Positions 17,898-29,971 are shown, counted from the first letter of the stretch. The stretch is DNA of 51,054 nucleotides from an uncultured Flavobacteriaceae bacterium (GCA_938088195.1 CALKEO010000016.1:1-51054); one strand, 5' to 3'. A program made the numbers and translations. Notes: generated by a model from the letters alone, not told the origin.

Positions 17898-18308
17898 CTA
17901 ATTTCCGTTATATTTTACAAAATTTCTAGGAGTTTCGTACAATGTCACTTCTAATTTTTTATTGTAGTTTATTTTAATTCTTAATTTATTCCAAATAAAA
18001 ATACAAATATTTTCGGCCGTAGGAACAACCTTTTTGAAATAATCTATATCAAGATTTAAATTTTTATGATCCATCAAATCTTCAATTTCATTTTTAATGA
18101 TATCCTTAAGAGTCTTTAAGTCTATTACCATTCCAGTTACAGGATCAACTTTACCTGTAACATCAACTATTATTTCGTAATTGTGACCATGATAATTTGA
18201 ATTACTACACACTCCAAAAACATTGAGATTTTTCTCATCGCTCCATTCTTTGACAAATAATCTATGAGCTGCATTAAAATGTGCTTTTCTGCTTACAGTA
18301 ACATTCAT
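17898..18308 (-). CDS. queD: 6-carboxytetrahydropterin synthase (QueD/PTPS family)
   Basis: 136 residues. The family converts dihydroneopterin triphosphate to 6-carboxytetrahydropterin on the path to queuosine. Zinc ligands His15 (FNAAHRL), His40 and His42 (YHGHNYE), and the catalytic Cys34 (FGVCSNSNYHGH) are all present; the C-terminal ETPRNFV motif is typical. Queuosine rather than biopterin is inferred, as no other queuosine genes are in the window. Overlaps the end of idi by 4 nt (ATGA arrangement), implying coupled translation. Confidence 0.92.
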   Translation of the reverse strand: MNVTVSRKAHFNAAHRLFVKEWSDEKNLNVFGVCSNSNYHGHNYEIIVDVTGKVDPVTGMVIDLKTLKDIIKNEIEDLMDHKNLNLDIDYFKKVVPTAENICIFIWNKLRIKINYNKKLEVTLYETPRNFVKYNGN

Positions 18309-18820
18309 TTATTAAAATTATTATAAAATTTATTAAAAATTATTTTAAACCAAACAGTATAATTAGAGGAGTTTATTTTAATATCCTCTTTTAAAAAATC
18401 TAAATTAATCCATTTCCAATCACAAACTTCATTTTCATTTATTATTGGATTTTGATTATAGTATCCAACTAAAACATAATCATATTCATGCTCAAAAAGA
18501 CCATTATCAAATTCCGCCTTATAAATAAAAGATAATAAAACTTTAAGATCTGTTTCAAATCCCATTTCTTCACTCAATCTTCTAATACCAGCCTTTTTAA
18601 TTGTTTCACCATCTCTAGGATGACTGCAACACGTATTTGTCCATAAACCAGGTGAGTGATACTTGTTTAAAGCTCTTTTTTGAATTAAAAGTTCATGATC
18701 ATCATTTAAAATGAATACAGAAAAAGCTCTATGTAAAACAGCTTTTTCATGAGCTTCAATTTTCTCCATCAATCCAAGTTGATTATCATTTTTGTCGACT
18801 AATATTACCATTTCGCCCAT
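18305..18820 (-). CDS. idi: Isopentenyl-diphosphate delta-isomerase, type I
   Basis: 171 residues. Interconverts IPP and DMAPP. This is the NUDIX-fold type I enzyme: LHRAFSVFILNDDHELLIQKRA, the metal/catalytic TNTCCSHPRDGE segment (Cys65 is the expected catalytic cysteine) and FEHEYDYVLVG (Glu110/Glu112). Type I IDI is usual where the mevalonate pathway makes isoprenoids, as in many Flavobacteriia, but other pathway genes are not seen here. A -7 box sits only 4 nt before the ATG at 18818-18820, so the message is probably leaderless; an alternative in-frame ATG lies three codons downstream. Confidence 0.95.
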   Translation of the reverse strand: MGEMVILVDKNDNQLGLMEKIEAHEKAVLHRAFSVFILNDDHELLIQKRALNKYHSPGLWTNTCCSHPRDGETIKKAGIRRLSEEMGFETDLKVLLSFIYKAEFDNGLFEHEYDYVLVGYYNQNPIINENEVCDWKWINLDFLKEDIKINSSNYTVWFKIIFNKFYNNFNK

Positions 18821-18824
18821 TATT

Positions 18825-18832
18825 CAAATTTA
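18825..18832 (-). promoter_or_regulatory. -7 promoter element for idi, 4 nt before its ATG
   Basis: Reads TAAATTTG on the minus strand (TAnnTTTG). With this spacing transcription would begin at or next to the start codon. No -33 box was seen at the expected distance. Confidence 0.45.
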
Positions 18833-18874
18833 CAAAATCTGAAAGATTTAAGTAACTATTTTAAAAAACAATAC

Positions 18875-18882
18875 TATTTTTG
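18875..18882 (+). promoter_or_regulatory. -7 promoter element for prfC
   Basis: TATTTTTG, consensus TAnnTTTG, 15 nt before the ATG at 18898. A TTG at 18880 that could open a 6-codon longer frame falls inside this box, which argues against that start. Confidence 0.5.
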
Positions 18883-18897
18883 AAAATTATTCAAAAT

Positions 18898-20484
18898 ATG
18901 GTGTTTAAAGAAGAAATAATAAAAAGAAGAACATTTGGTATAATATCTCATCCAGATGCTGGAAAGACAACACTTACAGAAAAATTATTATTATTTGGCG
19001 GAGCAATACAAGAAGCAGGTGCAGTAAAATCTCATAAAATTAAAAAAAGTGCTACTAGTGACTTTATGGAAATTGAAAGACAAAGAGGGATTTCTGTATC
19101 TACTTCGGTATTGGCATTTAATTATAAAGAAAAAAAAATAAATATACTTGATACACCTGGTCATAAAGATTTTGCAGAAGACACCTTTAGAACTTTAACC
19201 GCTGTAGATAGTGTAATAGTGGTAATTGATGTAGCTAAGGGAGTAGAGGAACAAACTGAGAAATTAGTTGAAGTTTGCAGAATGAGAGAAATCCCTATTA
19301 TAGTTTTTATAAATAAGCTTGATAGAGAAGGAAAAGATGCATTTGATTTATTAGATGAATTGGAAAGTAAATTAAAATTTACTGTATGTCCATTAAGCTT
19401 TCCAATTGGAATTGGTTACGATTTTCAAGGCATTTATAATTTATGGCAAAATAATTTAATGCTTTTTAAAGAGGAAAATAAACAAAAAATTTCTGACACA
19501 ATAAATATTAAAAGTCTAGATGATATTAGACTTATAGATTTTATTGGCGAAAATGCTTCCCTCAAATTAAAAGAAGAAATTGATATTGTAAAAGAAGTTT
19601 ACCCAAATTTTAACCAAAATGATTATTTAAGCTGTAAACAACAACCGGTATTTTTTGGATCAGCCTTAAATAATTTTGGAGTTAAAGAATTACTTGATTG
19701 TTTTATTTCTATTGCGCCTCCTCCACTTGCAAAAGAAAGCACTGAGAGAATGATAAAACCAGATGAGAACAAATTTTCTGGATTTATATTTAAAATACAT
19801 GCTAATATGGATCCTAAACATCGGGACAGACTGGCGTTTATTAAAATTGTTTCAGGAATTTTTAAAAGGAATAAACCATATAATCACGTTAGGTTAAATA
19901 AAAAATTTAAGTTCAGTAGTCCAAATGCTTTTTTTGCTGAAAAAAAAGAAATTATTGACCAATCGTATCCTGGTGATATAGTTGGTGTTCACGATTCTGG
20001 TAACTTCAAAATTGGTGATTCTTTTAGTGAGGGCGAAAGAATTAATTTCAAAGGAATTCCTAATTTTTCACCTGAGCACTTTAAATTTATAAATAATCAA
20101 GATCCCATGAAATCTAAACAACTTGCGAAAGGAATTGATCAATTAATGGATGAGGGTGTTGCACAATTATTTATAATGGAAATAAATGGAAGAAAAGTAA
20201 TAGGAACTGTTGGTGCACTTCAGTTTGAAGTAATTCAATATAGATTAGAACATGAATATGGAGCTAAATGCTCTTATGAAAATATCAATATTTACAAAGC
20301 GTGCTGGACAGAAAATTACCAAAAAAATGAAAATGAATTTAGAGAATTTAAAAAACTTAAAAGTAAATTTTTAGCAAAAGATAAAGCTGGAAACTTAGTC
20401 TTTTTATCCGACTCAGCGTTTTCATTAGAAATGACCAAACAAAAATTTCCCTCAATAAAATTTCATTACAAATCAGAATTCTAA
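18898..20484 (+). CDS. prfC: Peptide chain release factor 3
   Basis: 528 residues. RF3 is a translational GTPase that removes RF1/RF2 from the ribosome after termination. The G1 loop SHPDAGKTTL is near residue 15, switch region FMEIERQRGISV follows, then DTPGHKDF (G3) and NKLDREGKD (G4); the C-terminal part has the RF3-specific GALQFEVIQYRLEHEYGAKC. The ATG at 18898 is preferred to a TTG at 18880 because of the promoter box and because MVFKEEIIKRRTFGIISHPD fits the family N-terminus. Convergent with the DUF3467 gene; only 6 nt separate the stop codons. Confidence 0.96.
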   Translation: MVFKEEIIKRRTFGIISHPDAGKTTLTEKLLLFGGAIQEAGAVKSHKIKKSATSDFMEIERQRGISVSTSVLAFNYKEKKINILDTPGHKDFAEDTFRTLTAVDSVIVVIDVAKGVEEQTEKLVEVCRMREIPIIVFINKLDREGKDAFDLLDELESKLKFTVCPLSFPIGIGYDFQGIYNLWQNNLMLFKEENKQKISDTINIKSLDDIRLIDFIGENASLKLKEEIDIVKEVYPNFNQNDYLSCKQQPVFFGSALNNFGVKELLDCFISIAPPPLAKESTERMIKPDENKFSGFIFKIHANMDPKHRDRLAFIKIVSGIFKRNKPYNHVRLNKKFKFSSPNAFFAEKKEIIDQSYPGDIVGVHDSGNFKIGDSFSEGERINFKGIPNFSPEHFKFINNQDPMKSKQLAKGIDQLMDEGVAQLFIMEINGRKVIGTVGALQFEVIQYRLEHEYGAKCSYENINIYKACWTENYQKNENEFREFKKLKSKFLAKDKAGNLVFLSDSAFSLEMTKQKFPSIKFHYKSEF

Positions 20485-20490
20485 AAGAAA

Positions 20491-20805
20491 TTACGCCTCA
20501 GCTGTTGGTCCAAAATTTAAATTTATAGACTGCTTATTATCGTAATCTTTAATTTCTCCATTAGTTTTTTCAAATCTAGAAATATTTTCTTTCAATGCTT
20601 TAGAAAATCTTTTTGCATGTTGAGGAGTTAAAATTATTCTGGACTTAACCTTAGCTTTAGGAACACCGGGCATAATATTAATAAAATCGACAACAAATTC
20701 AGAAATAGAATGATTAATTAAAGCCAAATTAGAATAAGTTCCTTGAGCTAGATTTTCATCGAGCTCAAGATTTATATTTCCTTTTTTTTTATTAAATTCC
20801 TTCAT
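20491..20805 (-). CDS. DUF3467 domain protein encoded after rpoC
   Basis: 104 residues. The core NLALINHSISEFVVDFINIMPGVPKAKVKSRIILTP is characteristic of DUF3467, a small family of unknown function. In Flavobacteriia the gene commonly sits directly after rpoC, as here. The ATG (20803-20805) overlaps the rpoC stop by one base (TAATG), so translation is probably coupled to that of the beta' subunit. The conserved position suggests a link to transcription, but this is inference only. Confidence 0.9.
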   Translation of the reverse strand: MKEFNKKKGNINLELDENLAQGTYSNLALINHSISEFVVDFINIMPGVPKAKVKSRIILTPQHAKRFSKALKENISRFEKTNGEIKDYDNKQSINLNFGPTAEA

Positions 20806-23800
20806 TAAAGATTAATATTTTTTGCAGCTAATAATTCTTCATATTCATCAGTATAGCCAACGATAATATCTTTAAACTTTCTGTTACCCGTTCCAGCAGG
20901 TATTTTATGACCAACAATTACATTTTCTTTCAAGCCTTCTAAACCATCAACTTTACCATTAACGGCAGCTTCATTTAAAACTTTAGTTGTTTCTTGGAAA
21001 GAAGCCGCAGAAATAAATGATTTAGTCTGTAAAGATGCTCTTGTTATACCTTGTAAAATTGGCGTTGCTGTAGCATTAACTGCATCTCGAGCAATTACTT
21101 GCTCTTTATCCTCACGTTTCATTATAGAGTTTTCATCTCTTAATTCTCTTGCAGTTACAATTTGACCTTCCTTAAAACTTTCAGAAGCTCCAACTGATTC
21201 AATAATCTTCTTACTAAATAAATTATCGTTTTCTTTAATGAAATCGTTTTTATGAATTAACTGGCCTTCTAAAAATGTAGTATCTCCAGAATCCTGAATT
21301 TTAACTTTTTGCATCATCTGTCTAATTAAAACTTCAAAATGCTTATCATTAATTTTAACACCTTGTAACCTATACACTTCTTGCACTTCGTTTACTAAAT
21401 ATTGCTGAACAGCTGAAGGTCCATTTATATTCAAAATATCATTAGGGGTAATAGAGCCATCTGATAATGGCATTCCAGCTTTTACAAAATCATTTTCTTG
21501 AACTAAAATTTGATTTGATAATTTAACTAAATATTTTTTAATTTCTCCAGTCTTAGATTCTACAATTATTTCTCTATTTCCTCTTTTAATTTTACCAAAA
21601 CTAACCACACCATCAATTTCACTTACAACTGCTGGATTGGAAGGGTTTCTAGCTTCAAAAAGTTCTGTTACTCTTGGAAGACCTCCAGTAATATCACCAG
21701 ACTTGGCAGACTTTCTTGGAATTTTAACTAAAATTTTTCCTTCCTTAACTTTTTCGCCATCATTAATCATTAAGTGAGCGCCAACAGGCAAGTTATAAGT
21801 TCTTAAATTTTTTCCCTTGTTATCATTGATTAATAAAGTTGGAACAATTTTTTTATTTCTAGATTCAGAAATTACTTTTTCTTTGAAACCAGTTTGTTCA
21901 TCAATTTCTACTTGATAGGTAACTCCCTGTTCTATATTTTCATATTCAATGACTCCACCAAATTCGGAAATAATAACACCATTGTAAGGATCCCATTGAC
22001 AAACAACATCATCCTTTTGAAGTTTTTGACCATCTTCAATAAGAATAGAAGATCCATAAGGGATAATATTCGTACTCAATAAAACACCAGTCTTTTTATC
22101 AACCAATTTAAGCTCACATGTTCTAGAAATTACAACATTAATTTTATTTCCTTCTGAATCTTTACTTTTAACAATTTTTAAGTCTTCTATTTCAGCTATT
22201 CCATCAAATTTAACCGCTAATTTATTTTCTTCAGAAATATTTCCAGCAATTCCTCCAACATGAAATGTTCTTAAAGTTAACTGAGTACCAGGTTCACCAA
22301 TGGATTGTGCAGCAACTACTCCGACTGCTTCGCCATTTTGAACCATTTTACCAGTAGCAAGATTTCTTCCATAACACTTTGTACAAATTCCTTTTGGAGA
22401 TTCGCAAGTTAATGGAGAACGCACCTCAACTTTGTCAATAGTAGTATTTTTAATTTCTTTAACAGTTTCATCAGAAATTTCGCTTCCAGAATGAACTATA
22501 ATTTCATTTGTGACTGGATTAAAAATATCATGAAGAGAAACTCTACCTAAGATTCTTTCACCAAGAGATTCAACTTCTTCTTCATTTTTCTTTAAAGCTT
22601 CTACCGTTATTCCTCTGAGGGTATTACAATCTTCAATATTAACTATAACGTCTTGAGCAACATCTACTAATCGTCTAGTTAAATATCCAGCATCAGCAGT
22701 TTTAAGGGCTGTATCAGCTAATCCTTTTCTAGCTCCGTGCGTAGAAATGAAATATTCTAAAATTGAAAGTCCTTCCTTAAAATTTGAAAGAATTGGGTTT
22801 TCGATAATTTCACCTCCACTGGCACTAGCTTTTTTAGGTTTAGCCATCAAACCTCTCATTCCAGTAAGTTGACGTATTTGTTCTTTTGATCCACGAGCTC
22901 CAGAGTCAAGCATCATAAACACCGAATTGAAGCCTTGTTGATCTTCGCTAATTCTTTTCATAGCCAACTCAGTAAGAGTGGCATTAGCTGACGTCCAAAC
23001 ATCAATTACCTGATTATATCTTTCATTGTTAGTAATTAGACCCATGTTATAATTTGAGATAATGGAATCAACCTCAATATTTGCATTAGAAATCATCTCA
23101 TGTTTTTCAGGTGGAATAATAATATCACCTAAGCTAAATGAAAGACCTCCTTTAAATGCAAAAGAGAATCCCATGTCTTTTATTTTATCCAAAAATTCTG
23201 CAGTTTCTGGAACGCTAGTAACTTTTAAAATATTACCAATGATATCACGTAAAGATTTTTTTGTCAAAACTTCATTAATGAAACCTGCTTTTTCCGGAAC
23301 AACCTGATTGAACAATACTCTACCAACTGTTGTATCTATAATCTTAAAAACAAGTTTTCCTGACTTATCAAAATCTTTTGCCCTGATTTTAATCATCGCA
23401 TTTAACTCAACAACTTCTTCATTGTAAGCAATATTAACTTCTTCTGCAGAATAAAAGGTCAAACCTTCACCTTTAACCTTATAGTCTTTTGTAGATTTTA
23501 GTAATTTAGTCATGTAATAAAGTCCTAAAACCATATCTTGGGAAGGAACTGTAATCGGAGATCCGTTTGCGGGATTTAAAATGTTGTGAGAAGCTAACAT
23601 CAACAATTGAGCTTCTAAAATAGCTTCTGGACCTAAAGGAAGATGAACAGCCATTTGATCACCATCAAAATCAGCATTGAAAGCTGTACACACAAGCGGG
23701 TGGACTTGAACTGCTTTACCTTCAATCAAACTAGGCTGAAAAGCTTGAATACCTAATCTATGAAGTGTTGGAGCTCTATTCAAAAGGACAGGATGTCCTT

Positions 23801-25100
23801 TTAAAACATTTTCAAGAATATCCCAAACTAGGGGCTCTCTTCTATCGATAATTTTTTTAGCTGATTTTACTGTTTTAACAATACCTCTTTCAATTAATTT
23901 TCTAATTATAAAAGGTTTGTATAACTCGGCAGCCATATTTTTTGGTAAACCACATTCATACAATTTCAGTTCAGGTCCACCAACAATTACTGATCTTGCA
24001 GAATAGTCAACTCTTTTTCCAAGAAGGTTCTGGCGAAATCTTCCTTGTTTACCTTTTAGTGAATCAGAAAGGGATTTTAAAGGTCTGTTGGCATCTGTTT
24101 TCACTGCAGAAGACTTTCGTGTGTTATCAAAAAGAGAGTCAACAGATTCTTGAAGCATCCTTTTTTCATTTCTTAAAATAACTTCAGGAGCTTTAATTTC
24201 AACAAGCCTCTTTAATCTATTATTTCTTATAATCACTCTTCTGTATAAATCATTTAAATCAGAAGTAGCAAATCTTCCTCCATCTAATGGAACCAAAGGA
24301 CGAAGTTCTGGTGGAATTACAGGAATTGCTTTTAAAACCATCCATTCTGGCTTATTTTCCTTATTAGTATTAGCTTCTTTAAAAGATTCTACAACCTGAA
24401 GTCTCTTGAGAGCTTCCATTTTTCTTTGTTTGGAAGATTCAGTATTTGCCTTATGTCTAAGTTCATATGAAAGTTCATCTAAATCTATTCTCGATAATAG
24501 TTCTATTAAACACTCAGCACCCATTTTAGCAATAAACTTATTTGGATCTTCGTCATCTAAAAATTGATTTTCTTGAGGAAGGTTATCAACAATATTCATA
24601 TATTCTTCTTCAGACAGAAAATCCATTTTATTTATTGGTTCACCCTCTAAATTTACAGCTAGACCAGCTTGAATAACAACATACCTTTCATAATATATTA
24701 TCATATCAAGTTTCTTTGATGGTAAGCCTAATAGATATCCTATCTTATTTGGGAGTGATCTAAAATACCAAATATGAGCAACTGGAACTACCAAGTTAAT
24801 ATGTCCAACTCTATCTCTTCTAACTTTTTTCTCAGTAACCTCAACACCACACCTGTCACATATGATTCCCTTGTATCTAATTCTTTTATACTTTCCACAA
24901 GCACATTCGTAATCTTTGACAGGACCAAAAATCCTTTCACAGAACAAACCGTCTCTTTCAGGTTTATGTGTTCTGTAATTAATAGTTTCTGGCTTTAGTA
25001 TTTCACCTCTCGATGAAGCTAATATTGTTTCAGGAGAAGCAAGTCCAATAGATATTTTCGAAAACTTCTGAGATTTATTAATTTCAATTTTTCTTGACAT
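20805..25100 (-). CDS. rpoC: RNA polymerase beta' subunit
   Basis: 1431 residues, a single uninterrupted chain. N-terminal zinc-binding cysteines Cys66, Cys68, Cys81, Cys84 (ECACGKYKR and CDRCGVEV). The active-site magnesium loop NADFDGD is at 475-481. The second zinc site ([19 protein letters not shown]) and the trigger-loop/bridge-helix region ([22 protein letters not shown]) are present. Together with rpoB it forms the catalytic core of RNA polymerase. 15 nt downstream of rpoB and overlapping the following DUF3467 gene by one base. Confidence 0.99.
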   Translation of the reverse strand: MSRKIEINKSQKFSKISIGLASPETILASSRGEILKPETINYRTHKPERDGLFCERIFGPVKDYECACGKYKRIRYKGIICDRCGVEVTEKKVRRDRVGHINLVVPVAHIWYFRSLPNKIGYLLGLPSKKLDMIIYYERYVVIQAGLAVNLEGEPINKMDFLSEEEYMNIVDNLPQENQFLDDEDPNKFIAKMGAECLIELLSRIDLDELSYELRHKANTESSKQRKMEALKRLQVVESFKEANTNKENKPEWMVLKAIPVIPPELRPLVPLDGGRFATSDLNDLYRRVIIRNNRLKRLVEIKAPEVILRNEKRMLQESVDSLFDNTRKSSAVKTDANRPLKSLSDSLKGKQGRFRQNLLGKRVDYSARSVIVGGPELKLYECGLPKNMAAELYKPFIIRKLIERGIVKTVKSAKKIIDRREPLVWDILENVLKGHPVLLNRAPTLHRLGIQAFQPSLIEGKAVQVHPLVCTAFNADFDGDQMAVHLPLGPEAILEAQLLMLASHNILNPANGSPITVPSQDMVLGLYYMTKLLKSTKDYKVKGEGLTFYSAEEVNIAYNEEVVELNAMIKIRAKDFDKSGKLVFKIIDTTVGRVLFNQVVPEKAGFINEVLTKKSLRDIIGNILKVTSVPETAEFLDKIKDMGFSFAFKGGLSFSLGDIIIPPEKHEMISNANIEVDSIISNYNMGLITNNERYNQVIDVWTSANATLTELAMKRISEDQQGFNSVFMMLDSGARGSKEQIRQLTGMRGLMAKPKKASASGGEIIENPILSNFKEGLSILEYFISTHGARKGLADTALKTADAGYLTRRLVDVAQDVIVNIEDCNTLRGITVEALKKNEEEVESLGERILGRVSLHDIFNPVTNEIIVHSGSEISDETVKEIKNTTIDKVEVRSPLTCESPKGICTKCYGRNLATGKMVQNGEAVGVVAAQSIGEPGTQLTLRTFHVGGIAGNISEENKLAVKFDGIAEIEDLKIVKSKDSEGNKINVVISRTCELKLVDKKTGVLLSTNIIPYGSSILIEDGQKLQKDDVVCQWDPYNGVIISEFGGVIEYENIEQGVTYQVEIDEQTGFKEKVISESRNKKIVPTLLINDNKGKNLRTYNLPVGAHLMINDGEKVKEGKILVKIPRKSAKSGDITGGLPRVTELFEARNPSNPAVVSEIDGVVSFGKIKRGNREIIVESKTGEIKKYLVKLSNQILVQENDFVKAGMPLSDGSITPNDILNINGPSAVQQYLVNEVQEVYRLQGVKINDKHFEVLIRQMMQKVKIQDSGDTTFLEGQLIHKNDFIKENDNLFSKKIIESVGASESFKEGQIVTARELRDENSIMKREDKEQVIARDAVNATATPILQGITRASLQTKSFISAASFQETTKVLNEAAVNGKVDGLEGLKENVIVGHKIPAGTGNRKFKDIIVGYTDEYEELLAAKNINL

Positions 25101-25115
25101 AGTGTATCTTGTTTT

Positions 25116-28100
25116 TTATTCTTCAAGTCTAATATCCAAACCTAGACCTTTAAGTTCATGCATTAATACATTAAATGACTCTGGCAAACCAGGGTCAGGC
25201 ATTGTTTCACCCTTAACTATAGCTTCATAAGCTTTAGCTCTTCCCTGAACATCATCTGATTTAATAGTTAGAATTTCTTGCAGGGTACTAGATGCTCCGT
25301 ATGCTTCAAGGGCCCAAACTTCCATTTCACCAAACCTTTGACCACCAAATTGAGCCTTTCCTCCCAATGGCTGTTGAGTAATTAATGAATATGGACCGAT
25401 TGATCTTGAATGCATTTTATCATCAACCATATGACCTAATTTTAACATATAAATTACTCCAACAGTAGCAGGCTGATCAAATCTTTTACCTGTTCCGCCG
25501 TCATACAAGTAAGTATGTCCAAATTTAGGAACACCAGCTTCATCTGTTAATTGATTTATTTGATCTAAAGTAGCACCATCAAAAATTGGAGTAGAAAACT
25601 TTCTACCTAGTTTAAGTCCTGCCCAACCCAATACTGTTTCATAAATTTGACCAATATTCATTCTAGAAGGAACTCCAAGGGGGTTTAGGACAATATCCAC
25701 AGGAGAACCGTCCTCTAGAAATGGCATGTCCTCTTGTCTAACAATTCTAGCGACAATACCTTTATTTCCGTGTCTACCCGCCATTTTATCCCCAACTTTA
25801 AGTTTTCTTTTCTTAGCAATATATACTTTTGCTAATTTTAAAATTCCAGGGGGAAGTTCATCACCAACAGAAATTGTAAATTTTTCGCGTCTATGCATTC
25901 CTTGTAAATCATTTTCTTTGATTTTATAATTATGAAGAAGTGACACTACTAAACTGTTAATTTTCTTATCAACAGCCCAAACCGCTGAAACAATATGGGT
26001 GAATTCTTCAACTTGATTAAGCATTTTTAATGAATATTTTTTTCCTTTAGGCAAAATCTCTTCACCTAAATCATTGAAAATTCCTTGACAAGTCTTCCCA
26101 TTTAAAATAACATATAATTTTTCAACTAATTTACTTTTAAGATCTTTAAATTTTTCTTCATATTGAAGTTCAAGTTGGTTCAAAACTTCTTTATCTTCCG
26201 ATCTTTTTCTTTTATCCTTAACAGGTCTAGTAAATAATTTTTTATCAATTACAACACCATTTAATGAAGGAGGTGCTTTTAAGGATGCATCTTTTACATC
26301 ACCAGCTTTATCTCCAAATATTGCTCTTAAAAGTTTTTCTTCAGGTGTCGGATCTGATTCACCTTTAGGTGTTATTTTTCCAATGAGAATATCACCAGGG
26401 TGAACTTCAGCTCCAACTCTAATCATACCATTTTCATCCAAATTAGATGTTGCTTCTTCACTAACGTTTGGAATATCATTAGTAAGTTCTTCCATACCAA
26501 GCTTTGTGTCTCTGACATCAAGAGAATACTCATCAATATGTAGAGAAGTAAAAACATCATCTCGAACAACTTTTTCAGAAATCACTATAGCATCCTCGAA
26601 ATTATATCCTTTCCAAGGCATAAATGCAACTTGTAAATTTCTTCCTAAAGCAAGTTCTCCTTTATTTGTAGCGTAACCTTCGCATAAGACTTGACCTTTA
26701 GAAACTTCGTCCCCTTTTGTAACAATAGGCTTCAAATTTATACAAGTACCTTGATTGGTTTTTCTGAACTTTACTAAGTTGTATGTTTTCTCATCAGTAT
26801 CGAAACTTGTTAATTTTTGTTCATCTGAGAGTTTATACTTTATAGTAATTTTTTGAGAATCAACATAAATAACTACACCATCATAATCGGCATTTATTAA
26901 AACTCTAGAATCAGATGCAACTTGTCTTTCAAGACCAGTACCAACTATTGGAGATTCTGGTTTTAACAAAGGAACCGATTGTCTCATCATGTTAGATCCC
27001 ATGAGAGCCCTATTAGCATCGTCATGTTCTAAAAATGGAATTAAAGATGCAGAAATAGACGCAATTTGATTGGGAGCAACATCTGTGTAATTTACATCAA
27101 CTGGGTCTATTACTGGGTAATCCGCTTCTTGTCTTGCAATTACTTTTTCAGAAAGTATTTTACCGTCCTTATCTTTTGGAATATTTGCCTGTGCTATAAG
27201 TTTACCTTCCTCCTCCTCAGCGCTTAAATAGGCATGATTCTTAGTGTCAACTACTCCGTTCTCTACTTTTCTGTAGGGTGTTTCGATAAATCCTAAATTA
27301 TTAACTTTAGCAAATACACCTAGTGAAGATATTAACCCAATATTTGGACCTTCAGGTGTTTCAATTGGACATAACCTTCCATAATGAGTATAATGAACAT
27401 CTCGGACTTCGAATCCAGCTCTCTCTCTAGACAAGCCACCTGGACCTAAGGCAGAAAGTCTTCGTTTGTGAGTAATTTCTGCTAATGGGTTAGTTTGATC
27501 CATAAATTGAGATAGCTGATTAGTCCCAAAAAATGTATTAATAACAGATGATAATGTCTTGGCATTTATTAGATCAATTGGTGTAAAAACCTCATTATCT
27601 CTGACATTCATTCTTTCCCTTATAGTTCTAGCCATTCTAGACAAACCAACACCAAATTGGGATGAAAGTTGTTCACCAACAGTTCTAACCCTTCTGTTAG
27701 ATAAATGATCGATATCATCTATTTCAGCTTTAGAATTAATCAATTCAATTAAATACTTGATTATAGTAATTATGTCTTGCTTTGTTAAAACTAACTTGTC
27801 CATTTCAATATTGAGTCCTAACTTCTTATTCATTCTATATCTACCAACCTCACCCAAATTATATCTTTGATCAGAAAAGAATAATTTATCAATTATTCCT
27901 CTAGCTGTTTCTTCATCAGGCGGTTCAGCATTTCTAAGTTGTCTGTAAATATGTTCAACAGCTTCTTTTTCAGAGTTAGTAGGATCTTTTTGTAAAGTGT
28001 TATGAATGATGGCATAATCAGAAAACTGACCATCAACTTTATGTAAAAGAATAGTTTTAGTGTTAGTTTCTAAAATTTCAGAAATATTTTCTTTGTCGAT

Positions 28101-28922
28101 AATAACATCTCTATCTAAAACAATTTCATTTCTTTCGATTGAAACAACCTCACCAGTATCCTCATCAACAAAATCCTCAAACCAAGAATTCAAAACTCTA
28201 GCAGCAAGTTTCCTTCCAATATATTTTTTTAAGCCTGACTTAGAAACTTTTACCTCCTCTGCTAAATCAAATATTTCCAAAATATCCTTATCTCTTTCAT
28301 AGCCTATAGCTCTTAGAAGAGTCGTTACAGGAAGCTTCTTTTTTCTATCAATGTAGGCATACATTACACTATTTATATCAGTTGCAAATTCAATCCAAGA
28401 GCCCTTAAAGGGGATAACTCTCGCAGAATATAATTTAGTTCCATTTGCATGAAATGATTGACCGAAAAAGACACCAGGAGATCTGTGTAGTTGAGAAACT
28501 ACAACACGTTCAGCTCCATTAATAATAAAAGTTCCACTGGGGGTCATGTAAGGAATGACTCCCAAATAAACATCTTGTACAATAGTTTCAAAATCTTCAT
28601 GCTCTTCGTCAGTGCAAAAAAGTTTTAGCCTTGCCTTCAAGGGAACACTGTATGTTAAGCCTCTTTCAATACATTCCTGTATCGAATATCTTGGTGGATC
28701 GACAAAATAATCCAAAAATTCTAATACAAACTGATTTCTGGAATCTGAAATAGGAAAGTTTTCTAAAAAAGTATTGAAAAGTCCTTCATCAGTTCTTTCA
28801 TCAGATTTGGTTTCTAATTGAAAAAAATCTCTGAACGATTTAACTTGAATCTCAAGAAAATCTGGATAATTTGGAATATCAGTAGCTGAAGCAAAGTTTA
28901 ATCTATTTGTAATATTGTGCAT
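25116..28922 (-). CDS. rpoB: RNA polymerase beta subunit
   Basis: 1268 residues from the ATG at 28920-28922; the frame could start at a TTG three codons upstream, which is less likely. Recognised by [18 protein letters not shown] near the N-terminus, the rifampicin-region [46 protein letters not shown]-like segment ([13 protein letters not shown]) and the C-terminal clamp motif [24 protein letters not shown]. The [18 protein letters not shown] residues are the rifampicin-sensitive type. Between rplL (99-nt gap holding a hairpin) and rpoC. Confidence 0.99.
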   Translation of the reverse strand: MHNITNRLNFASATDIPNYPDFLEIQVKSFRDFFQLETKSDERTDEGLFNTFLENFPISDSRNQFVLEFLDYFVDPPRYSIQECIERGLTYSVPLKARLKLFCTDEEHEDFETIVQDVYLGVIPYMTPSGTFIINGAERVVVSQLHRSPGVFFGQSFHANGTKLYSARVIPFKGSWIEFATDINSVMYAYIDRKKKLPVTTLLRAIGYERDKDILEIFDLAEEVKVSKSGLKKYIGRKLAARVLNSWFEDFVDEDTGEVVSIERNEIVLDRDVIIDKENISEILETNTKTILLHKVDGQFSDYAIIHNTLQKDPTNSEKEAVEHIYRQLRNAEPPDEETARGIIDKLFFSDQRYNLGEVGRYRMNKKLGLNIEMDKLVLTKQDIITIIKYLIELINSKAEIDDIDHLSNRRVRTVGEQLSSQFGVGLSRMARTIRERMNVRDNEVFTPIDLINAKTLSSVINTFFGTNQLSQFMDQTNPLAEITHKRRLSALGPGGLSRERAGFEVRDVHYTHYGRLCPIETPEGPNIGLISSLGVFAKVNNLGFIETPYRKVENGVVDTKNHAYLSAEEEEGKLIAQANIPKDKDGKILSEKVIARQEADYPVIDPVDVNYTDVAPNQIASISASLIPFLEHDDANRALMGSNMMRQSVPLLKPESPIVGTGLERQVASDSRVLINADYDGVVIYVDSQKITIKYKLSDEQKLTSFDTDEKTYNLVKFRKTNQGTCINLKPIVTKGDEVSKGQVLCEGYATNKGELALGRNLQVAFMPWKGYNFEDAIVISEKVVRDDVFTSLHIDEYSLDVRDTKLGMEELTNDIPNVSEEATSNLDENGMIRVGAEVHPGDILIGKITPKGESDPTPEEKLLRAIFGDKAGDVKDASLKAPPSLNGVVIDKKLFTRPVKDKRKRSEDKEVLNQLELQYEEKFKDLKSKLVEKLYVILNGKTCQGIFNDLGEEILPKGKKYSLKMLNQVEEFTHIVSAVWAVDKKINSLVVSLLHNYKIKENDLQGMHRREKFTISVGDELPPGILKLAKVYIAKKRKLKVGDKMAGRHGNKGIVARIVRQEDMPFLEDGSPVDIVLNPLGVPSRMNIGQIYETVLGWAGLKLGRKFSTPIFDGATLDQINQLTDEAGVPKFGHTYLYDGGTGKRFDQPATVGVIYMLKLGHMVDDKMHSRSIGPYSLITQQPLGGKAQFGGQRFGEMEVWALEAYGASSTLQEILTIKSDDVQGRAKAYEAIVKGETMPDPGLPESFNVLMHELKGLGLDIRLEE

Positions 28923-28964
28923 TAAAATCAATTTAAATTAAAAGAACATTAAACTAAATACAAG

Positions 28965-28979
28965 AGGGTATTTCACCCT
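28965..28979 (-). other. Short hairpin in the rplL–rpoB gap
   Basis: Inverted repeat AGGGT/ACCCT with a 5-nt loop, in the only sizeable gap of the L12–beta junction. No T-run follows, so it is not a normal terminator. E. coli has an attenuator and an RNase III site at the same junction; a similar adjusting role is a guess. Confidence 0.35.
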
Positions 28980-29021
28980 AAATACATTGAGTTTAAAAAT
29001 AAAACTAAAGCTTGGGTAGAA

Positions 29022-29399
29022 TTATTTTAATTCAACCTCAGCTCCAGCTTCTTCAAGTGACTTCTTAAATCCTTCAGCCTCATCTTTTGAAACTGCTTCT
29101 TTAATATTACTTGGTGCATTGTCTACAAGTTCTTTAGCTTCTTTTAAGCCAAGACCTGTCAATTCTTTTACTAGTTTAACTACAGCTAATTTTGAACCTC
29201 CGGCTGCGTTTAATACTACATCAAATTCTGATTTTTCTTCAGCTGCTTCAGCGTCTCCACCTGCTGCAGGTCCAGCTGAAACTACTGCTGCTGCTGCTGG
29301 TTCGATACCGTACTCGCTCTTTAGAATCTCTGCTAACTCGTTAACTTCTTTAACTGTTAGATTAACTAATTGTTCTGCAAAATCTTTTAAATCTGCCAT
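29022..29399 (-). CDS. rplL: 50S ribosomal protein L7/L12
   Basis: 125 residues. N-terminal dimerisation helix ([21 protein letters not shown]), a flexible Ala/Gly/Glu hinge at about 36-54, and the C-terminal domain with [27 protein letters not shown] that recruits translation factors. Acidic, normal family length. 37 nt after rplJ. Confidence 0.99.
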   Translation of the reverse strand: MADLKDFAEQLVNLTVKEVNELAEILKSEYGIEPAAAAVVSAGPAAGGDAEAAEEKSEFDVVLNAAGGSKLAVVKLVKELTGLGLKEAKELVDNAPSNIKEAVSKDEAEGFKKSLEEAGAEVELK

Positions 29400-29436
29400 T
29401 TTATAAATATTTATTATTGTTATTATTAATTTTTAA

Positions 29437-29958
29437 TTACTCTTTTCTTTCTCCAAGGGTTTTAATAACCCCAGATAATGTTGATCCGCCAGATTGTAAA
29501 GCAGATATTAAATTTTTAGTCGGAGATTGTAAAAGCGAAATTACTTCCCCAATCAATTCTTCCCTAGATTTAATATTTGCCAACACACTAACTTGGTCGT
29601 CTCCAATATAGATTGCGTCTTCAATGGTTGCCCCCTTCAAAATTGGTTTTTCAGATTTTTTTCTAAAATTCTTAATCAATTTTGCAGGAGAATTACCAAC
29701 TTCAGAATACATTAGTGCGGTATTTCCGACTAATACTTGATTTAATTCTCCAAAGTCTCTATCAGAAGCCTCCATTGCCTTTGCAAGCAAAGAATTTTTT
29801 ACAACTGAAAGTTTAACATTTGCTTTGAAACAGGCTCTTCTCAGTTTGCTAGTTTCAACAGCGTTAAGACCTGAGGCATCTGTCAAGTAAATATTGGTGT
29901 TGTCTGCTAATTCAGCAGTCAATGTTTTTATTACTTTAGATTTTTGTTCTCTTGTCAT
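29437..29958 (-). CDS. rplJ: 50S ribosomal protein L10
   Basis: 173 residues from the ATG at 29956-29958 (MTREQKSKVIKTLTAELADN), which fits the family start; the frame remains open 10 codons further upstream but those are not family-like and run into rplA. The RNA-binding N-domain (NIYLTDASGLNAVETSKLRR…NVKLSVVKNSLLAKAM) and the C-terminal helix that carries L12 dimers are both present. 13 nt after rplA. Confidence 0.97.
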   Translation of the reverse strand: MTREQKSKVIKTLTAELADNTNIYLTDASGLNAVETSKLRRACFKANVKLSVVKNSLLAKAMEASDRDFGELNQVLVGNTALMYSEVGNSPAKLIKNFRKKSEKPILKGATIEDAIYIGDDQVSVLANIKSREELIGEVISLLQSPTKNLISALQSGGSTLSGVIKTLGERKE

Positions 29959-29971
29959 TTTATTTTTTTTA

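Noticed and set aside
23062-24998. Several 74-81 residue plus-strand ORFs opposite rpoC
   Set aside because: Antisense shadows inside a conserved essential gene, with no start signals or family resemblance.
29119-29406. 95-residue plus-strand ORF opposite rplL
   Set aside because: Pure shadow of the alanine-rich L7/L12 hinge and C-terminal domain; no promoter and no family resemblance.
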